Below, piece after piece: positions 35,432 through 43,925 of a stretch of 64,000 nt of DNA; the stretch's first letter is position 1; each line of letters begins with the position of its first letter. The stretch is from NCBI GenBank assembly GCA_013298715.1, contig JAAFIQ010000001.1, positions 186,001 through 250,000 on the forward strand. The letters are read 5' to 3'. Made by a program: the position numbers and the translations under genes. The notes under the pieces are model-generated. The model was given only the letters and a program-made list of their open reading frames with translations, was not told where the DNA came from and did no database searches. This DNA is from Bacteroidota bacterium (lineage in GTDB: Bacteria > Bacteroidota > Bacteroidia > B-17B0 > Aurantibacillaceae).

Positions 35432-36178
35432 ATGTTTACCCTTTATATAAAAGAAATACGCAGTTTTTTAAGTTCGCTTATTGGCTACATTGCTATTGGC
35501 GTATTTATTACATTTATTGGGGTGTTTATGTGGATTTTACCAAGCGAAGGTGGCGGTTCAAACATTTTAGATAATGGTTTTGCAAACATTGATCCCTTGT
35601 TCACTGTTGGCCCATGGGTGTATTTATTTTTAATTCCTTCCATTACTATGCGTAGCTTTTCAGATGAAAAAAAAACCGGAACGATTGAATTGTTACTAAC
35701 CCGCCCTTTAACCGATTTACAAATTGTACTAGCTAAATATTTTGCAGGCGTTACGTTGGTTTTAGTATCCTTATTACCAACCCTAATTTATTATTACAGC
35801 GTCAATGTTTTAAGCTACAATAAAGAATATGCTGGAGTTGATACAGGTGGCATGTGGGGCTCTTACTTTGGCTTACTTTTTTTAGGGGCTGGTTTTGTTG
35901 CTATTGGTAATTTTGCAAGCGCCATTTCCGAAAATCAGGTTGTAGCTTTTATTATTGCATCCTTACTTTGTTTTTTATGTTACATAGGTTTTGATTTTAT
36001 CTCCGAAAGTGGATTTTTTGGTAAAAATGATGCCTTTGTAAAAAATTTAGGAATTAACGAACACTATGTGAGCATGAGCCGTGGAGTGTTTGATACACGT
36101 GATGTAATTTATTTTGTAAGCGTTGCCACTTTGTTTAATTTATTAACCAAACTAAGTTTAGAGAGCAGAAAATGGTAA
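35432..36178 (+). CDS. gldF: gliding-motility ABC transporter permease GldF
   Basis: Membrane subunit of the GldA-GldF-GldG ABC transporter associated with gliding in Bacteroidota. At 248 aa it has six or more hydrophobic helices and the ABC-2 type segment MRSFSDEKKTGTIELLLTRPLTDLQIVLAKY, which includes family residues EKKTGTIELLLTRP. I start at ATG 35432; an upstream TTG (35423) is part of the promoter box. It overlaps gldG by 7 bases (ATGGTAA). The ATPase GldA is not adjacent, as is usual. Confidence 0.92.
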   Translation: MFTLYIKEIRSFLSSLIGYIAIGVFITFIGVFMWILPSEGGGSNILDNGFANIDPLFTVGPWVYLFLIPSITMRSFSDEKKTGTIELLLTRPLTDLQIVLAKYFAGVTLVLVSLLPTLIYYYSVNVLSYNKEYAGVDTGGMWGSYFGLLFLGAGFVAIGNFASAISENQVVAFIIASLLCFLCYIGFDFISESGFFGKNDAFVKNLGINEHYVSMSRGVFDTRDVIYFVSVATLFNLLTKLSLESRKW

Positions 36179-37881
36179 GTAAGTCAACTACAACAAGTGC
36201 AAACAAAAAACGCAATATTATTAGTTTGGTAATTTTGCTTACCATTGTTTTAATAGTAAATTACATTGGTTCTTTTGTGTTTAAACGTTTTGATTTAACA
36301 ACGGAGAAACGCTACACACTTGCTACTACAACCAAAACGATGCTAAGTAAAATTGACGATGAGGTTTACCTAAAAGTTTATTTACAAGGCAATTTTAACC
36401 CCAGTTTTACTCGCCTAAAAAACGAGGTAAAAGAAATGTTAGATGAGTTTAGAGCTTATTCAAACAATCAAATTCAATATGAATTTATAACTCCTGGAGA
36501 AGGAATGACAAAGGATGAGGCCACAGCCTTTCAAAGGCAATTGTATGATAAAGGATTAGTTCCTGAGCAAGTTATAGAAAATAAAAGTGATAAAAAATTA
36601 GAAACATTAATTTGGCCAGGTGCCATTGTTAGTTATAAAGGAAAAGAAACGGTTTGGCAAATTTTTAAAAGGCAAGTTGGCGTTCCGCCCGAAGAGTGCA
36701 TAAACAACAGCGTTCAAGAATTGGAATACAGTTTAAGTAACGCTTTGAGAAAATTAAACTTGAATAAAAAACAAGAAATTACATTCATTGAAGGTCATGG
36801 AGAACTTGATACACTTGAGCAATACGATTTAATGCGTTCTTTTAGCGAATATTATGAAGTTAATCGTACGCCAATTTTAGGTAAACTAGGTTCTTTTAAA
36901 GATGCGGCTGCCATTGTAATTGCGCAGCCCGATAGTACTTTTTCAGAAAAAGACCAGTTTGTAATTGACCAATACATTATGAACGGTGGTAAAGTTTTGT
37001 GGATGATAGACCCCGTTGATGTGAACCGAGATAGTTTGCAAATGCGTGGCTTTAGTATTGGCCTAAATAAACCACTAGGGATTGAAGAAATGTTATATAA
37101 ATATGGCGTGCGCTTAAATCAAGTTTTAGTCCAGGATTTACAATGTGCTTCCATCCCAATTAACGTTGGCTTTAAAGCTGGACAACCTAATTACAAATTT
37201 TTTCCTTGGGTTTATAATCCTTTAATGCTACCAGATAATAATCATCCTATCGTAAAAAATTTAGATTTAATTCGTTTAAATTATTGTAGCACGCTTGATA
37301 CCATTGCATCTGCCCGCGAAATTAAAAAGACTATTTTACTTAAATCATCAAAATACACGCGCACACAGCCAACACCAGCACGCATTTATTTAGGTAGTGT
37401 GCAATACAAGCCAAACGAAAAACAATACAAAAACAGTTATCAAACAGTAGCTTGTTTGTTAGAAGGAGCATTTAGCAGTTTTGTGGAATATCGGATACCA
37501 TCTCGCCTATTGGCAGATAGTAATTTCAAATACATGGATAAAGGAAAACCAACAAAAATGATTGTGGTAGCCTGTGGTGATATTGGCAAAAATGAAATTA
37601 GCAAAAGCACCAATCAAATTTTTCCGTTAGGATATGATAAGTATAATAAACAAACATTTGCAAACAAAACTTTTTTATTAAATTGCATGAATTATTTGTT
37701 AGACGACGAAGGCTTATTACAATTAAGAAGTCGTGAAGTTAAATTACGCTTGCTTGATAGAAAGAAAATTGTAAATCAACGTAGCAAATGGCAAATGATA
37801 AACGTGGCTATGCCCTTATTCTTAATTTTTATGGTTGCAAGTATTCAATTTTGGTTAAGACGCAAAAGATTTGGCGTATAG
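36172..37881 (+). CDS. gldG: gliding-motility ABC transporter component GldG
   Basis: Partner of GldF, 569 aa. One N-terminal transmembrane helix (about residues 15-37) is followed by FDLTTEKRYTLATTTK, the characteristic start of the GldG/ABC-type uncharacterised transport domain, then a large periplasmic region (TFIEGHGELDT, VLWMIDPVDV) and a C-terminal helix (about 540-562) before the basic tail RRKRFGV. It is translationally coupled to gldF. Its exact mechanical role in gliding is not established. Confidence 0.92.
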   Translation: MVSKSTTTSANKKRNIISLVILLTIVLIVNYIGSFVFKRFDLTTEKRYTLATTTKTMLSKIDDEVYLKVYLQGNFNPSFTRLKNEVKEMLDEFRAYSNNQIQYEFITPGEGMTKDEATAFQRQLYDKGLVPEQVIENKSDKKLETLIWPGAIVSYKGKETVWQIFKRQVGVPPEECINNSVQELEYSLSNALRKLNLNKKQEITFIEGHGELDTLEQYDLMRSFSEYYEVNRTPILGKLGSFKDAAAIVIAQPDSTFSEKDQFVIDQYIMNGGKVLWMIDPVDVNRDSLQMRGFSIGLNKPLGIEEMLYKYGVRLNQVLVQDLQCASIPINVGFKAGQPNYKFFPWVYNPLMLPDNNHPIVKNLDLIRLNYCSTLDTIASAREIKKTILLKSSKYTRTQPTPARIYLGSVQYKPNEKQYKNSYQTVACLLEGAFSSFVEYRIPSRLLADSNFKYMDKGKPTKMIVVACGDIGKNEISKSTNQIFPLGYDKYNKQTFANKTFLLNCMNYLLDDEGLLQLRSREVKLRLLDRKKIVNQRSKWQMINVAMPLFLIFMVASIQFWLRRKRFGV

Positions 37882-37957
37882 TAATTAAATGAAAAAGCGT
37901 TCAATTCCTCTAATTTATATCTTTAAAAAAACCCTATATTTACCTTTCTAAAATTTT

Positions 37958-38671
37958 ATGTTTCAAAAAATTAAAATACCCTTGTTTACTATTTTAGGAG
38001 TATTGTTTATTGATCAATTTATTAAAATTTACATCAAAGCCAATTATCCTTTGGGCGAAGTTGGGAGAGTGGGTGATTGGTGTATTTTACATTTTACTGA
38101 AAATCCGGGAATGGCATTTGGGCTAGAGTTTGGAGGCTCATACGGAAAACTTATTCTCAGCATTTTTCGGATAATGGCTTGTATTGGCGGCTTTTATTAC
38201 ATACGTCATCTTATTCAAAAAAAAGAACATGCAGGGTTTATTTTTTCGGTTTCACTGGTACTTGCTGGCGCTATTGGTAACATTTTAGATAGTGCATTTT
38301 ACGGAATGATTTTTGATAAAGGCACCACCTTTAATTTAGACATTCATGAGTACGAACCTTACAGCGGTGTTGCAAACTTTACACGTGGTGGCTATGCGCC
38401 AGCCATGTATGGTTGTGTGGTAGATATGTTTTATTTCCCATTAATAGAAGGTCATTTCCCATCTTGGTTCCCAATTTGGGGAGGAGAAGAGTTTCAATTT
38501 TTTAGACCAATATTTAACTTTGCAGACTTTTCAATTTCGTTTGGCGTAGGTATTTTATTAGCCTTTCATAAACGCTTTGCAAAATCAAAAGCACCTGAAT
38601 TAGCTCTAGAACAAACAAACACACAAACACCTCCGTCATCTGAAAATAATTTAAACACTCCGGCGAATTAG
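37958..38671 (+). CDS. lspA: lipoprotein signal peptidase (SPase II)
   Basis: Inner-membrane aspartic peptidase removing signal peptides from prolipoproteins. FIDQFIKIYIK (about residues 20-30) and the TENPGMAFGL segment (about 49-58) are typical. The catalytic pair lies in GNILDS (Asp about 111) and NFADFSIS (Asp about 190). At 237 aa it is longer than the roughly 165 aa of E. coli LspA because of a periplasmic insert of about 60 residues between these motifs and a Thr/Gln-rich tail. It is followed by hemH after 13 bases. Confidence 0.93.
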   Translation: MFQKIKIPLFTILGVLFIDQFIKIYIKANYPLGEVGRVGDWCILHFTENPGMAFGLEFGGSYGKLILSIFRIMACIGGFYYIRHLIQKKEHAGFIFSVSLVLAGAIGNILDSAFYGMIFDKGTTFNLDIHEYEPYSGVANFTRGGYAPAMYGCVVDMFYFPLIEGHFPSWFPIWGGEEFQFFRPIFNFADFSISFGVGILLAFHKRFAKSKAPELALEQTNTQTPPSSENNLNTPAN

Positions 38672-38684
38672 TTGTTAAAGTTAC

Positions 38685-39701
38685 ATGCAAAAGCAAGCAA
38701 TTCTTTTAGTAAACCTTGGCACCCCCGATGCGCCAACGCCCGTTAAAGTTGGAAAATACCTAACTCAATTTTTAAATGACAAACGAGTGATTGATGTAAA
38801 TCCTATTCTGCGATTTATTTTAGTAAACTTAATTATTGTGCCGTTTAGAAGTTTTAAAAGCGCTAAATTGTACTCTCACATCTGGACAAAAGAAGGCTCA
38901 CCTCTTTTACTAAATAGTATTGATTTAAAAAATAAAGTACAGGAAGCTGTTGGAAGCAACGTAATTGTTGAGTTAGGTATGCGTTACCAAAGTCCGAGTA
39001 TAAAATCTGCCTTAGAAAAAATAAGAGAGCAACGTCCTGAAAAAATTCATATAATTCCGGTTTACCCACAGTATGCAAGTTCCAGCACCGGAAGCAGTTT
39101 AGAGGAAGTTTTAAATCAACTAAAGCGATGGGAAGTTATACCAAGTTTAAACATTATAAGCAAGTTTTACGATCACCCAAGTTTTTTAAAAGCCCTGCTG
39201 GTTGAAGGAAATAAACACAACATTGCTGATTATGACCACGTTGTGTTTAGCTACCACGGCTTGCCAGAGAGGCAAATACGTAAAGGCTCAAAACACTACG
39301 GCGCTAATACTTGCCAAATGGGGGACTGTTGCAATAGTATAACAAAAAATAATCAGTATTGTTATCGCGCAAATAGTTTTGAAACCACACGCCAATTAGT
39401 AAGAGAACTTAATATCCCTGAAGGAAAGCATACCACCGCATTTCAAAGTAGATTAGATAACAAATGGCTGAAACCCTTTAGTGATAAAGTAATTGAGGAC
39501 TTAGCAAAAAAAGGAGCAAAAAATGTTTTGGTTTTTTCTCCAGCGTTTGTATCTGATTGTTTAGAGACCATTCATGAAATTGGCACTGAATACGATGAAA
39601 TTTTTAAAGAACATGGCGGCCAAAAAATTACCTTGGTGGATAGTTTAAACAGTAATGCTGTTTGGGTGAATGCCGTAAAAGAAATTACTTTAGGGCACTA
39701 G
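38685..39701 (+). CDS. hemH: ferrochelatase
   Basis: Inserts ferrous iron into protoporphyrin IX, the last step of protoheme synthesis. The N-terminus LLVNLGTPDAPTP is diagnostic; the metal-binding His is in FSYHGLPERQ (about residue 189), and the C-terminal Glu lies in SDCLETIHEIG (about 288-298). At 338 aa it is full length. A CQMGDCC segment (about 210-216) contributes several Cys, which could hold an iron-sulfur cluster as in some bacterial ferrochelatases; this is a suggestion only. The stop is 10 bases before repeat copy 2. Confidence 0.94.
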   Translation: MQKQAILLVNLGTPDAPTPVKVGKYLTQFLNDKRVIDVNPILRFILVNLIIVPFRSFKSAKLYSHIWTKEGSPLLLNSIDLKNKVQEAVGSNVIVELGMRYQSPSIKSALEKIREQRPEKIHIIPVYPQYASSSTGSSLEEVLNQLKRWEVIPSLNIISKFYDHPSFLKALLVEGNKHNIADYDHVVFSYHGLPERQIRKGSKHYGANTCQMGDCCNSITKNNQYCYRANSFETTRQLVRELNIPEGKHTTAFQSRLDNKWLKPFSDKVIEDLAKKGAKNVLVFSPAFVSDCLETIHEIGTEYDEIFKEHGGQKITLVDSLNSNAVWVNAVKEITLGH

Positions 39702-39711
39702 TTAAATATTT

Positions 39712-39954
39712 AGGGTTCACTCAAAAACGCAAATATGCCAATTGATAGGAGATGTAAGGGTTAAATCCATTTTTATATGCAAAGTTTTTTAACCTCTTTT
39801 GAGAAAATCCTTATAGATAAAAATAGAGTTTTCTTTGCGTTTTTGGCTTGATAAAAATTAACTGACTCGTCGTTAGCTCAGCTCGAAGTATTTATATACA
39901 TCTTCACTTCGCTGCCTTGATTCAGTTAATTTTTATACATTTTAAGTGAACCCT
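39712..39954 (-). repeat. MITE-like inverted-repeat element, copy 2
   Basis: A 243-bp second copy of the element at 4008-4269, in opposite orientation. The ends are AGGGTTCACTCAAAA (39712-39726) and TTTTAAGTGAACCCT (39940-39954). It is flanked by ATTT direct repeats (39708-39711 and 39955-39958), the complement of the AAAT at copy 1, so in element orientation both copies have AAAT on each side. By eye about a dozen substitutions separate the copies, plus the GC-rich stretch missing here. It inserted in the narrow gap between convergent hemH and the 39922 gene and supplies the latter's last codons. Confidence 0.8.
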
Positions 39955-40365
39955 ATTTATCTCGCTTCTTATTTCCTTTATCCTTCCAATTCTTTTAAGA
40001 GAATAACTTATGCTATTCTCGTTTGCGTACTCGTATAATGTAAGGCTTTTTTCTAAAAAAGTTATTCTATTTTCCATAGCTGCCTCTATACCCAAAACAA
40101 ATAAAATTTCTGCTATCTGCTCTAAATTTTCATTGGTGAATTTTTTTTCTGTTTGAAGAAAATTAATTAAAATTTTATTCTCTAGTTGTAAAATTTCATT
40201 TATGTTTAGGTTAAGTTCATCTTTTAGCGCTTGACTGGTTATCTCAAAACATCCATTAATTTCGCCTTCTTTATTAAGTTTTAAAAGGTTACTAAGAATC
40301 TTACCAAGAATCCGTCCTAACATATCAATTTGTTTTAAAAAATAGTCGTCTTGTCTCATGGTCAT
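39922..40365 (-). CDS. small helical hypothetical protein with element-encoded C-terminus
   Basis: A 147-residue, mostly alpha-helical protein (DYFLKQIDMLGRILGKILSN at the start) resembling small DUF6483-type proteins, an uncertain match. The last 11 residues (RVHLKCIKIN plus the junction Asn) are encoded by the inserted repeat. Removing the element and one ATTT in silico gives the ending SEIN-Ile-stop (TAA at 39702-39704), immediately beside the hemH stop. The gene is thus intact apart from a replaced tail. A 9-bp gap separates it from the upstream barrel-like gene, so the two are probably co-transcribed. Confidence 0.65.
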   Translation of the reverse strand: MTMRQDDYFLKQIDMLGRILGKILSNLLKLNKEGEINGCFEITSQALKDELNLNINEILQLENKILINFLQTEKKFTNENLEQIAEILFVLGIEAAMENRITFLEKSLTLYEYANENSISYSLKRIGRIKEIRSEINRVHLKCIKIN

Positions 40366-40374
40366 GCTTAAAAT

Positions 40375-40860
40375 TCAAAATAAATTTAAAGAGAATGCTA
40401 CTCTAAGCAACTGCGTGATATTGTCGCGATAAGTTGAAGTAGGGATATTAAAGCCAATGGAAAGATTACACCATTCCCATTTAATGCCAAGTTCGGGAGT
40501 AACTCGGTGGTCATATTTGTTTTGAATGTTTGTATTTGAATGACCAACCGATGCAAACCAAGCTAGGTGCGTAAATTTTTTTCGCTTGTGTGGCATAATT
40601 CTAAGTTTTGTTATCGGAGTAAAGTAGGTAACTCCATTGTAAAACATTAAATTTCCACTAATAAGTAGGCCAATATTGCTGTGATCTTTTCTTGCATCTA
40701 AAAGTAATGTTGGTCCAAGGCCAAAATCTATATTATGTGTTCCTTGCCACATATAACCCGTCCCAAACATTGGTATAATTTTTTCACGCTTAGAGTTTTG
40801 TGCGAATAAATTAATTGAAAAAAGAAATAAAAACAGCATTATGGATTTTATAGTGCTCAA
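40375..40860 (-). CDS. small outer-membrane beta-barrel-like protein
   Basis: A 161-residue exported protein. The signal peptide ends LFAQ (about residue 21). The mature part alternates hydrophobic and polar residues in beta strands (MFGTGYMWQGTHNIDFGLGP, LLISGNLMFYNGV) and ends VAFSLNLF, with a terminal aromatic residue typical of outer-membrane barrels. I do not recognise the family. It is probably co-transcribed with the 39922 gene. Confidence 0.65.
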   Translation of the reverse strand: MSTIKSIMLFLFLFSINLFAQNSKREKIIPMFGTGYMWQGTHNIDFGLGPTLLLDARKDHSNIGLLISGNLMFYNGVTYFTPITKLRIMPHKRKKFTHLAWFASVGHSNTNIQNKYDHRVTPELGIKWEWCNLSIGFNIPTSTYRDNITQLLRVAFSLNLF

Positions 40861-40912
40861 TTTGAAGCGCTTTTACTTAGGAGAAATCGTTTCTTCGTTT
40901 CTTTTAAGTAAA

Positions 40913-41293
40913 TTACTTATTGTACTTTATCAACCCACCAATAAATTGTATCCCGCCAAAAACCATTGCTCCCCAAAATATAGCGCCAATATCTGCCATG
41001 GTTGCAACTAATCCGCCAAAAAACCAAAGCGCACCATACAACATATCTTTGCTTGCTTTTTCACGCACAGCATCTTCCATAGCTTGGTTATAACTATTGT
41101 TAGTATTTTGGTTAGCGTTTGGATTATTTGTAGTACCTGAATTTATACCGTATTGGCTGGCATTAGGATTTGAAGAGCCATTATTAATGCCGTATTGGCT
41201 ATTTGTATTATTAGGGTTTGTGTTACTTGAGGTGGTGGTGTTACCATTGTTGTTATTTAGCATATCATTTATGCCATAATTTGAATTGCTCAT
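40913..41293 (-). CDS. Asn-rich membrane protein with YGIN repeats
   Basis: A 126-residue protein in two parts. Residues 1-70 are extremely rich in Asn, Ser and Thr and contain three YGIN motifs (SNYGINDM, SQYGINNG, SQYGINSG). After a short charged segment (EDAVREKASKD) come two hydrophobic helices (about 85-105 and 107-122) ending KYNK. There is no signal peptide, so the disordered tail is probably cytoplasmic and the C-terminus sits in the inner membrane. No family is recognised and no function can be assigned. Confidence 0.65.
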   Translation of the reverse strand: MSNSNYGINDMLNNNNGNTTTSSNTNPNNTNSQYGINNGSSNPNASQYGINSGTTNNPNANQNTNNSYNQAMEDAVREKASKDMLYGALWFFGGLVATMADIGAIFWGAMVFGGIQFIGGLIKYNK

Positions 41294-41323
41294 GCTAAAT
41301 CTGTTTTAGTTACGTAAATATAA

Positions 41324-42124
41324 TTAATAGGGGCTTTGTTTCCTAATAATTCTTGAAAAAAGTTTAGGGAAAAATCGTTTTATTTTTACAATGAGTAATT
41401 CTTTTCCACCAATAAAAATTTCTTCTTTATCTTTTACTACTCCAGTAATAATTTGTTTTGCACACTCCTCAGCGCTCAAAGCATTAACGTGGCTTTCGTC
41501 CATTTGGTTGTGCGCGGTGCCACTATTAGTAATGGCATTTATACTTACGTTTGTTTTTATTTTCCCTGGACAAACAATTAAAATTTTAATGTTTTGTTTT
41601 TCGGTTTCTAAACGCAAACTTTCAAAAAAACCATGCAATGCATGCTTTGCAGCGCTATAACTGCTTCTTAAATAAAACCCAAATTTACCAGCAATACTGC
41701 TTATTACAATTATATGACCTCCTTTTTGTCTTATCATATAAGGCAATACCGCCTTGGTTAAGTTAATGTAAGAAAAATAATTTACCTCCATTAATTGTCT
41801 ATCAATGGCAATGCTAGTTTTTATAGCTTCGCTTCGTTGACTAAACCCTCCATTATTAACTAAAAAATCAATTCTTCCAAACTTATTTATTATTTGAGCT
41901 GTGAGTGCACTCGCGTTTTCAGTATTACTTAAATCAAATGGTAGCAACATTAAATCCAACTCTGGTAATTGTGTAAGTTTTCCTACACGTTCAAGCTCAT
42001 CTAATCTTCTTGCTGATAATATTAAACGTGCTCCATGCTTTGCGAACCTTAAAGCCAATGCCTCCCCAATGCCCGAACTAGCCCCCGTTATCCAAATTAT
42101 TTTATCTTTAAAATTTATATTCAT
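41324..42124 (-). CDS. short-chain dehydrogenase/reductase
   Basis: Classical SDR of 266 aa. The cofactor motif is TGASSGIGEALALRFAKHGA (about residues 13-32), with NNGG (about 90), catalytic Ser in VISSIAGKFG and YSAAK (Tyr about 156, Lys about 160). The C-terminal FPKLFSRIIRKQ could be a membrane-associating tail, as in DHRS7-like enzymes. Its ATG overlaps the GT9 stop (ATGA), so it is the last gene of the GT2-GT9-SDR operon. The substrate is unknown. Confidence 0.9.
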   Translation of the reverse strand: MNINFKDKIIWITGASSGIGEALALRFAKHGARLILSARRLDELERVGKLTQLPELDLMLLPFDLSNTENASALTAQIINKFGRIDFLVNNGGFSQRSEAIKTSIAIDRQLMEVNYFSYINLTKAVLPYMIRQKGGHIIVISSIAGKFGFYLRSSYSAAKHALHGFFESLRLETEKQNIKILIVCPGKIKTNVSINAITNSGTAHNQMDESHVNALSAEECAKQIITGVVKDKEEIFIGGKELLIVKIKRFFPKLFSRIIRKQSPY

Positions 42125-43134
42125 TCGCTTTCTGTAATTGCTTTAATAACCTGATTTACTTTTATATTTTTAATACAAGCGCAATCAATAGATTTAGCGC
42201 ACGAATTACAATTTTTATTTTCAACTATCACCTTAGCGTGTTTGCCAATAGGTGCCCAGCGTGTAGGAAAAATAGGACGCATGGGAGCAAACAAGCCTAT
42301 TGCTTTTTTGTTAAGTGCTGCAGCTATATGCAAAGGGCCTGTGCTGGCTGCAATTAACACATCTGCTGAATTTATGAACGCTATAAATTCTTGTAAGCTT
42401 AACCTCCCTGTAATATCAACAACATTAGGCATATTAATTAATGCCTTTACTTGTTCCGTATCTTGCTTGGTACCACTCACAAAAACTTTATACTTATTTT
42501 TATCTAATTGTTTAGCAAGCAACATAAAATTATCTAAGCCCCACTCGCGTGCGCTACCTTTACTTTTAGGGTGAAGTACAATGTTTGTTTTTGAATAATC
42601 AATAAGACCTATTATCTTTTCCGATGGTTTTGGAAGATTAGTAAATCCGTAATAATTTGTGATATCTGCTATTGAAATATTAGAACTGATACTTAAAGGT
42701 TCGAGTAATTTAAAATTAAGTTGGGCTTCATGCAAATTAGAATTTTTTCTTTTTAAAGAAATTAGTTTGTTACAGGTAAGCCAGTGGTAAATCCTGCTTT
42801 TAGTGCCAATTCGTGTTTTAACGTTTGCTGCCTTGGCAAGCTTTGCAATATTTTTATTTGGGAATACATGAATAAAAAAAGCTGACTTCAAATTATGGAT
42901 AAGAGCTACTTGGTCTATAAAAGGTAATTTTTCAATATCGTCGTAATTTAAAAATTCTGAAACATGTTCACTTAAATTTACCACATCTTTTGTGTAACTT
43001 CTTCCTAAAAATATAATATTGGCATTTGGGTAGTACTCTTTAATTAAACCGGCCATGGGTAGTGTAAGCACCACATCACCAATACCATCGGTTCGGCTTA
43101 AAATAATTGTTGGATTATGATTATTTGTGGCTAT
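42121..43134 (-). CDS. GT9 heptosyltransferase-like glycosyltransferase, probable ATA start
   Basis: Family 9 glycosyltransferase (ADP-heptose:LPS type) acting in outer core or surface glycan synthesis. Conserved elements are SRTDGIGDVVLTLPM at the N-terminus, and STGPLHIAAALNKKAIGLFAP (pieces GPLHIAAAL and GLFAP) near the C-terminus; Cys-rich NCNSCAKSIDC follows. The first standard start is GTG at 43074, but that would remove SRTDGIGD, which the family requires. The frame is open back to a stop before 43146 with no ATG, GTG or TTG. I therefore place the start at ATA 43134, which overlaps the TAG stop of the GT2 gene (ATAG). An ATT at about 43098 is an alternative. Confidence 0.8.
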   Translation of the reverse strand: MATNNHNPTIILSRTDGIGDVVLTLPMAGLIKEYYPNANIIFLGRSYTKDVVNLSEHVSEFLNYDDIEKLPFIDQVALIHNLKSAFFIHVFPNKNIAKLAKAANVKTRIGTKSRIYHWLTCNKLISLKRKNSNLHEAQLNFKLLEPLSISSNISIADITNYYGFTNLPKPSEKIIGLIDYSKTNIVLHPKSKGSAREWGLDNFMLLAKQLDKNKYKVFVSGTKQDTEQVKALINMPNVVDITGRLSLQEFIAFINSADVLIAASTGPLHIAAALNKKAIGLFAPMRPIFPTRWAPIGKHAKVIVENKNCNSCAKSIDCACIKNIKVNQVIKAITESE

Positions 43135-43883
43135 GCGTATAGTGCTTTAAGTTTTTTATATTTCAAGTAAGTGGCGTAAGCACTAATTTTACTGATGGAA
43201 TAGCCTGCTTTACCATCTAAAAATCCTAAGGCTAAGAAATAATGATGTATAAATTTTGCGATTGGATTTAAAATTAGTTTATACACGGGTGCTTTCTTTC
43301 CTTTTTCAAAGTAAGCTTTGGCACTAATGTTTGTAAAATATTCTACTTGTTTATAATGATCATTAATAGTGTAATAACTGTAGTGCAAAATATCTCCTTT
43401 TAAAACCCCAGATTCTTTATCGCCCGCAGCTAACTCAAATTTATCGTGTGGGTTAATACCACCCCAACTGCCTTTGGTTTTATCCCACAACCTCAGCTTC
43501 GTATCAGGATACCAACCACAATGTTTCACCCAATGGCCACAATAATTTGTTAAGCGATTCATGTAATAGCCCTGCTTTTCAAAATTGTTTTTTACAGCTA
43601 ATATGGATTTTATTAAGGTTTCATCAAGTGCTTCATCGGCATCTAACGACAGTACATGCTGATTTGTAGAATAAGATATTGCGCGGTTTTTTTGTTCAAT
43701 ATGACCATCAAAGGCGTGTTGAAAAAATTTAACTCCGTGCTTCAAACATATTTCTTGTGTTTTATCCTTGCTAAAGGAATCTAATACAACAATTTCATCG
43801 GCAATAGATTTTACAGAAAGCAAACAGCGCTCAATGTTTTTCTCTTCGTTAAACGTAATAATTACTACCGACAATTTTATCAC
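43131..43883 (-). CDS. GT2 glycosyltransferase (WaaE/KdtX-like)
   Basis: Inverting family 2 glycosyltransferase of the lipopolysaccharide-core WaaE type. The N-terminus LSVVIITFNEEKNIERCLLS and EIVVLDSFSKDKT form the nucleotide-sugar site, and the DxD-like motif is SLDADEALD (about residues 78-86). C-terminal YATYLKYKKLKALYA probably lies at the membrane. At 250 aa the length is normal. It is the first gene of a coupled operon with GT9 and SDR and is divergent from the TPR gene at 43926 (42-bp gap). Sugar specificity is unknown. Confidence 0.9.
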   Translation of the reverse strand: MIKLSVVIITFNEEKNIERCLLSVKSIADEIVVLDSFSKDKTQEICLKHGVKFFQHAFDGHIEQKNRAISYSTNQHVLSLDADEALDETLIKSILAVKNNFEKQGYYMNRLTNYCGHWVKHCGWYPDTKLRLWDKTKGSWGGINPHDKFELAAGDKESGVLKGDILHYSYYTINDHYKQVEYFTNISAKAYFEKGKKAPVYKLILNPIAKFIHHYFLALGFLDGKAGYSISKISAYATYLKYKKLKALYA

Positions 43884-43913
43884 GGTATAAAGTTATTAAA
43901 ATTATAGAATTGT

Positions 43914-43921
43914 TACATTTG
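43914..43921 (+). promoter_or_regulatory. -7 box TACATTTG next to the TPR gene start
   Basis: Perfect TAnnTTTG, ending 4 bases before the TTG start at 43926. The mRNA would start at or within a base or two of the initiation codon. Confidence 0.5.
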
Positions 43922-43925
43922 CTTA

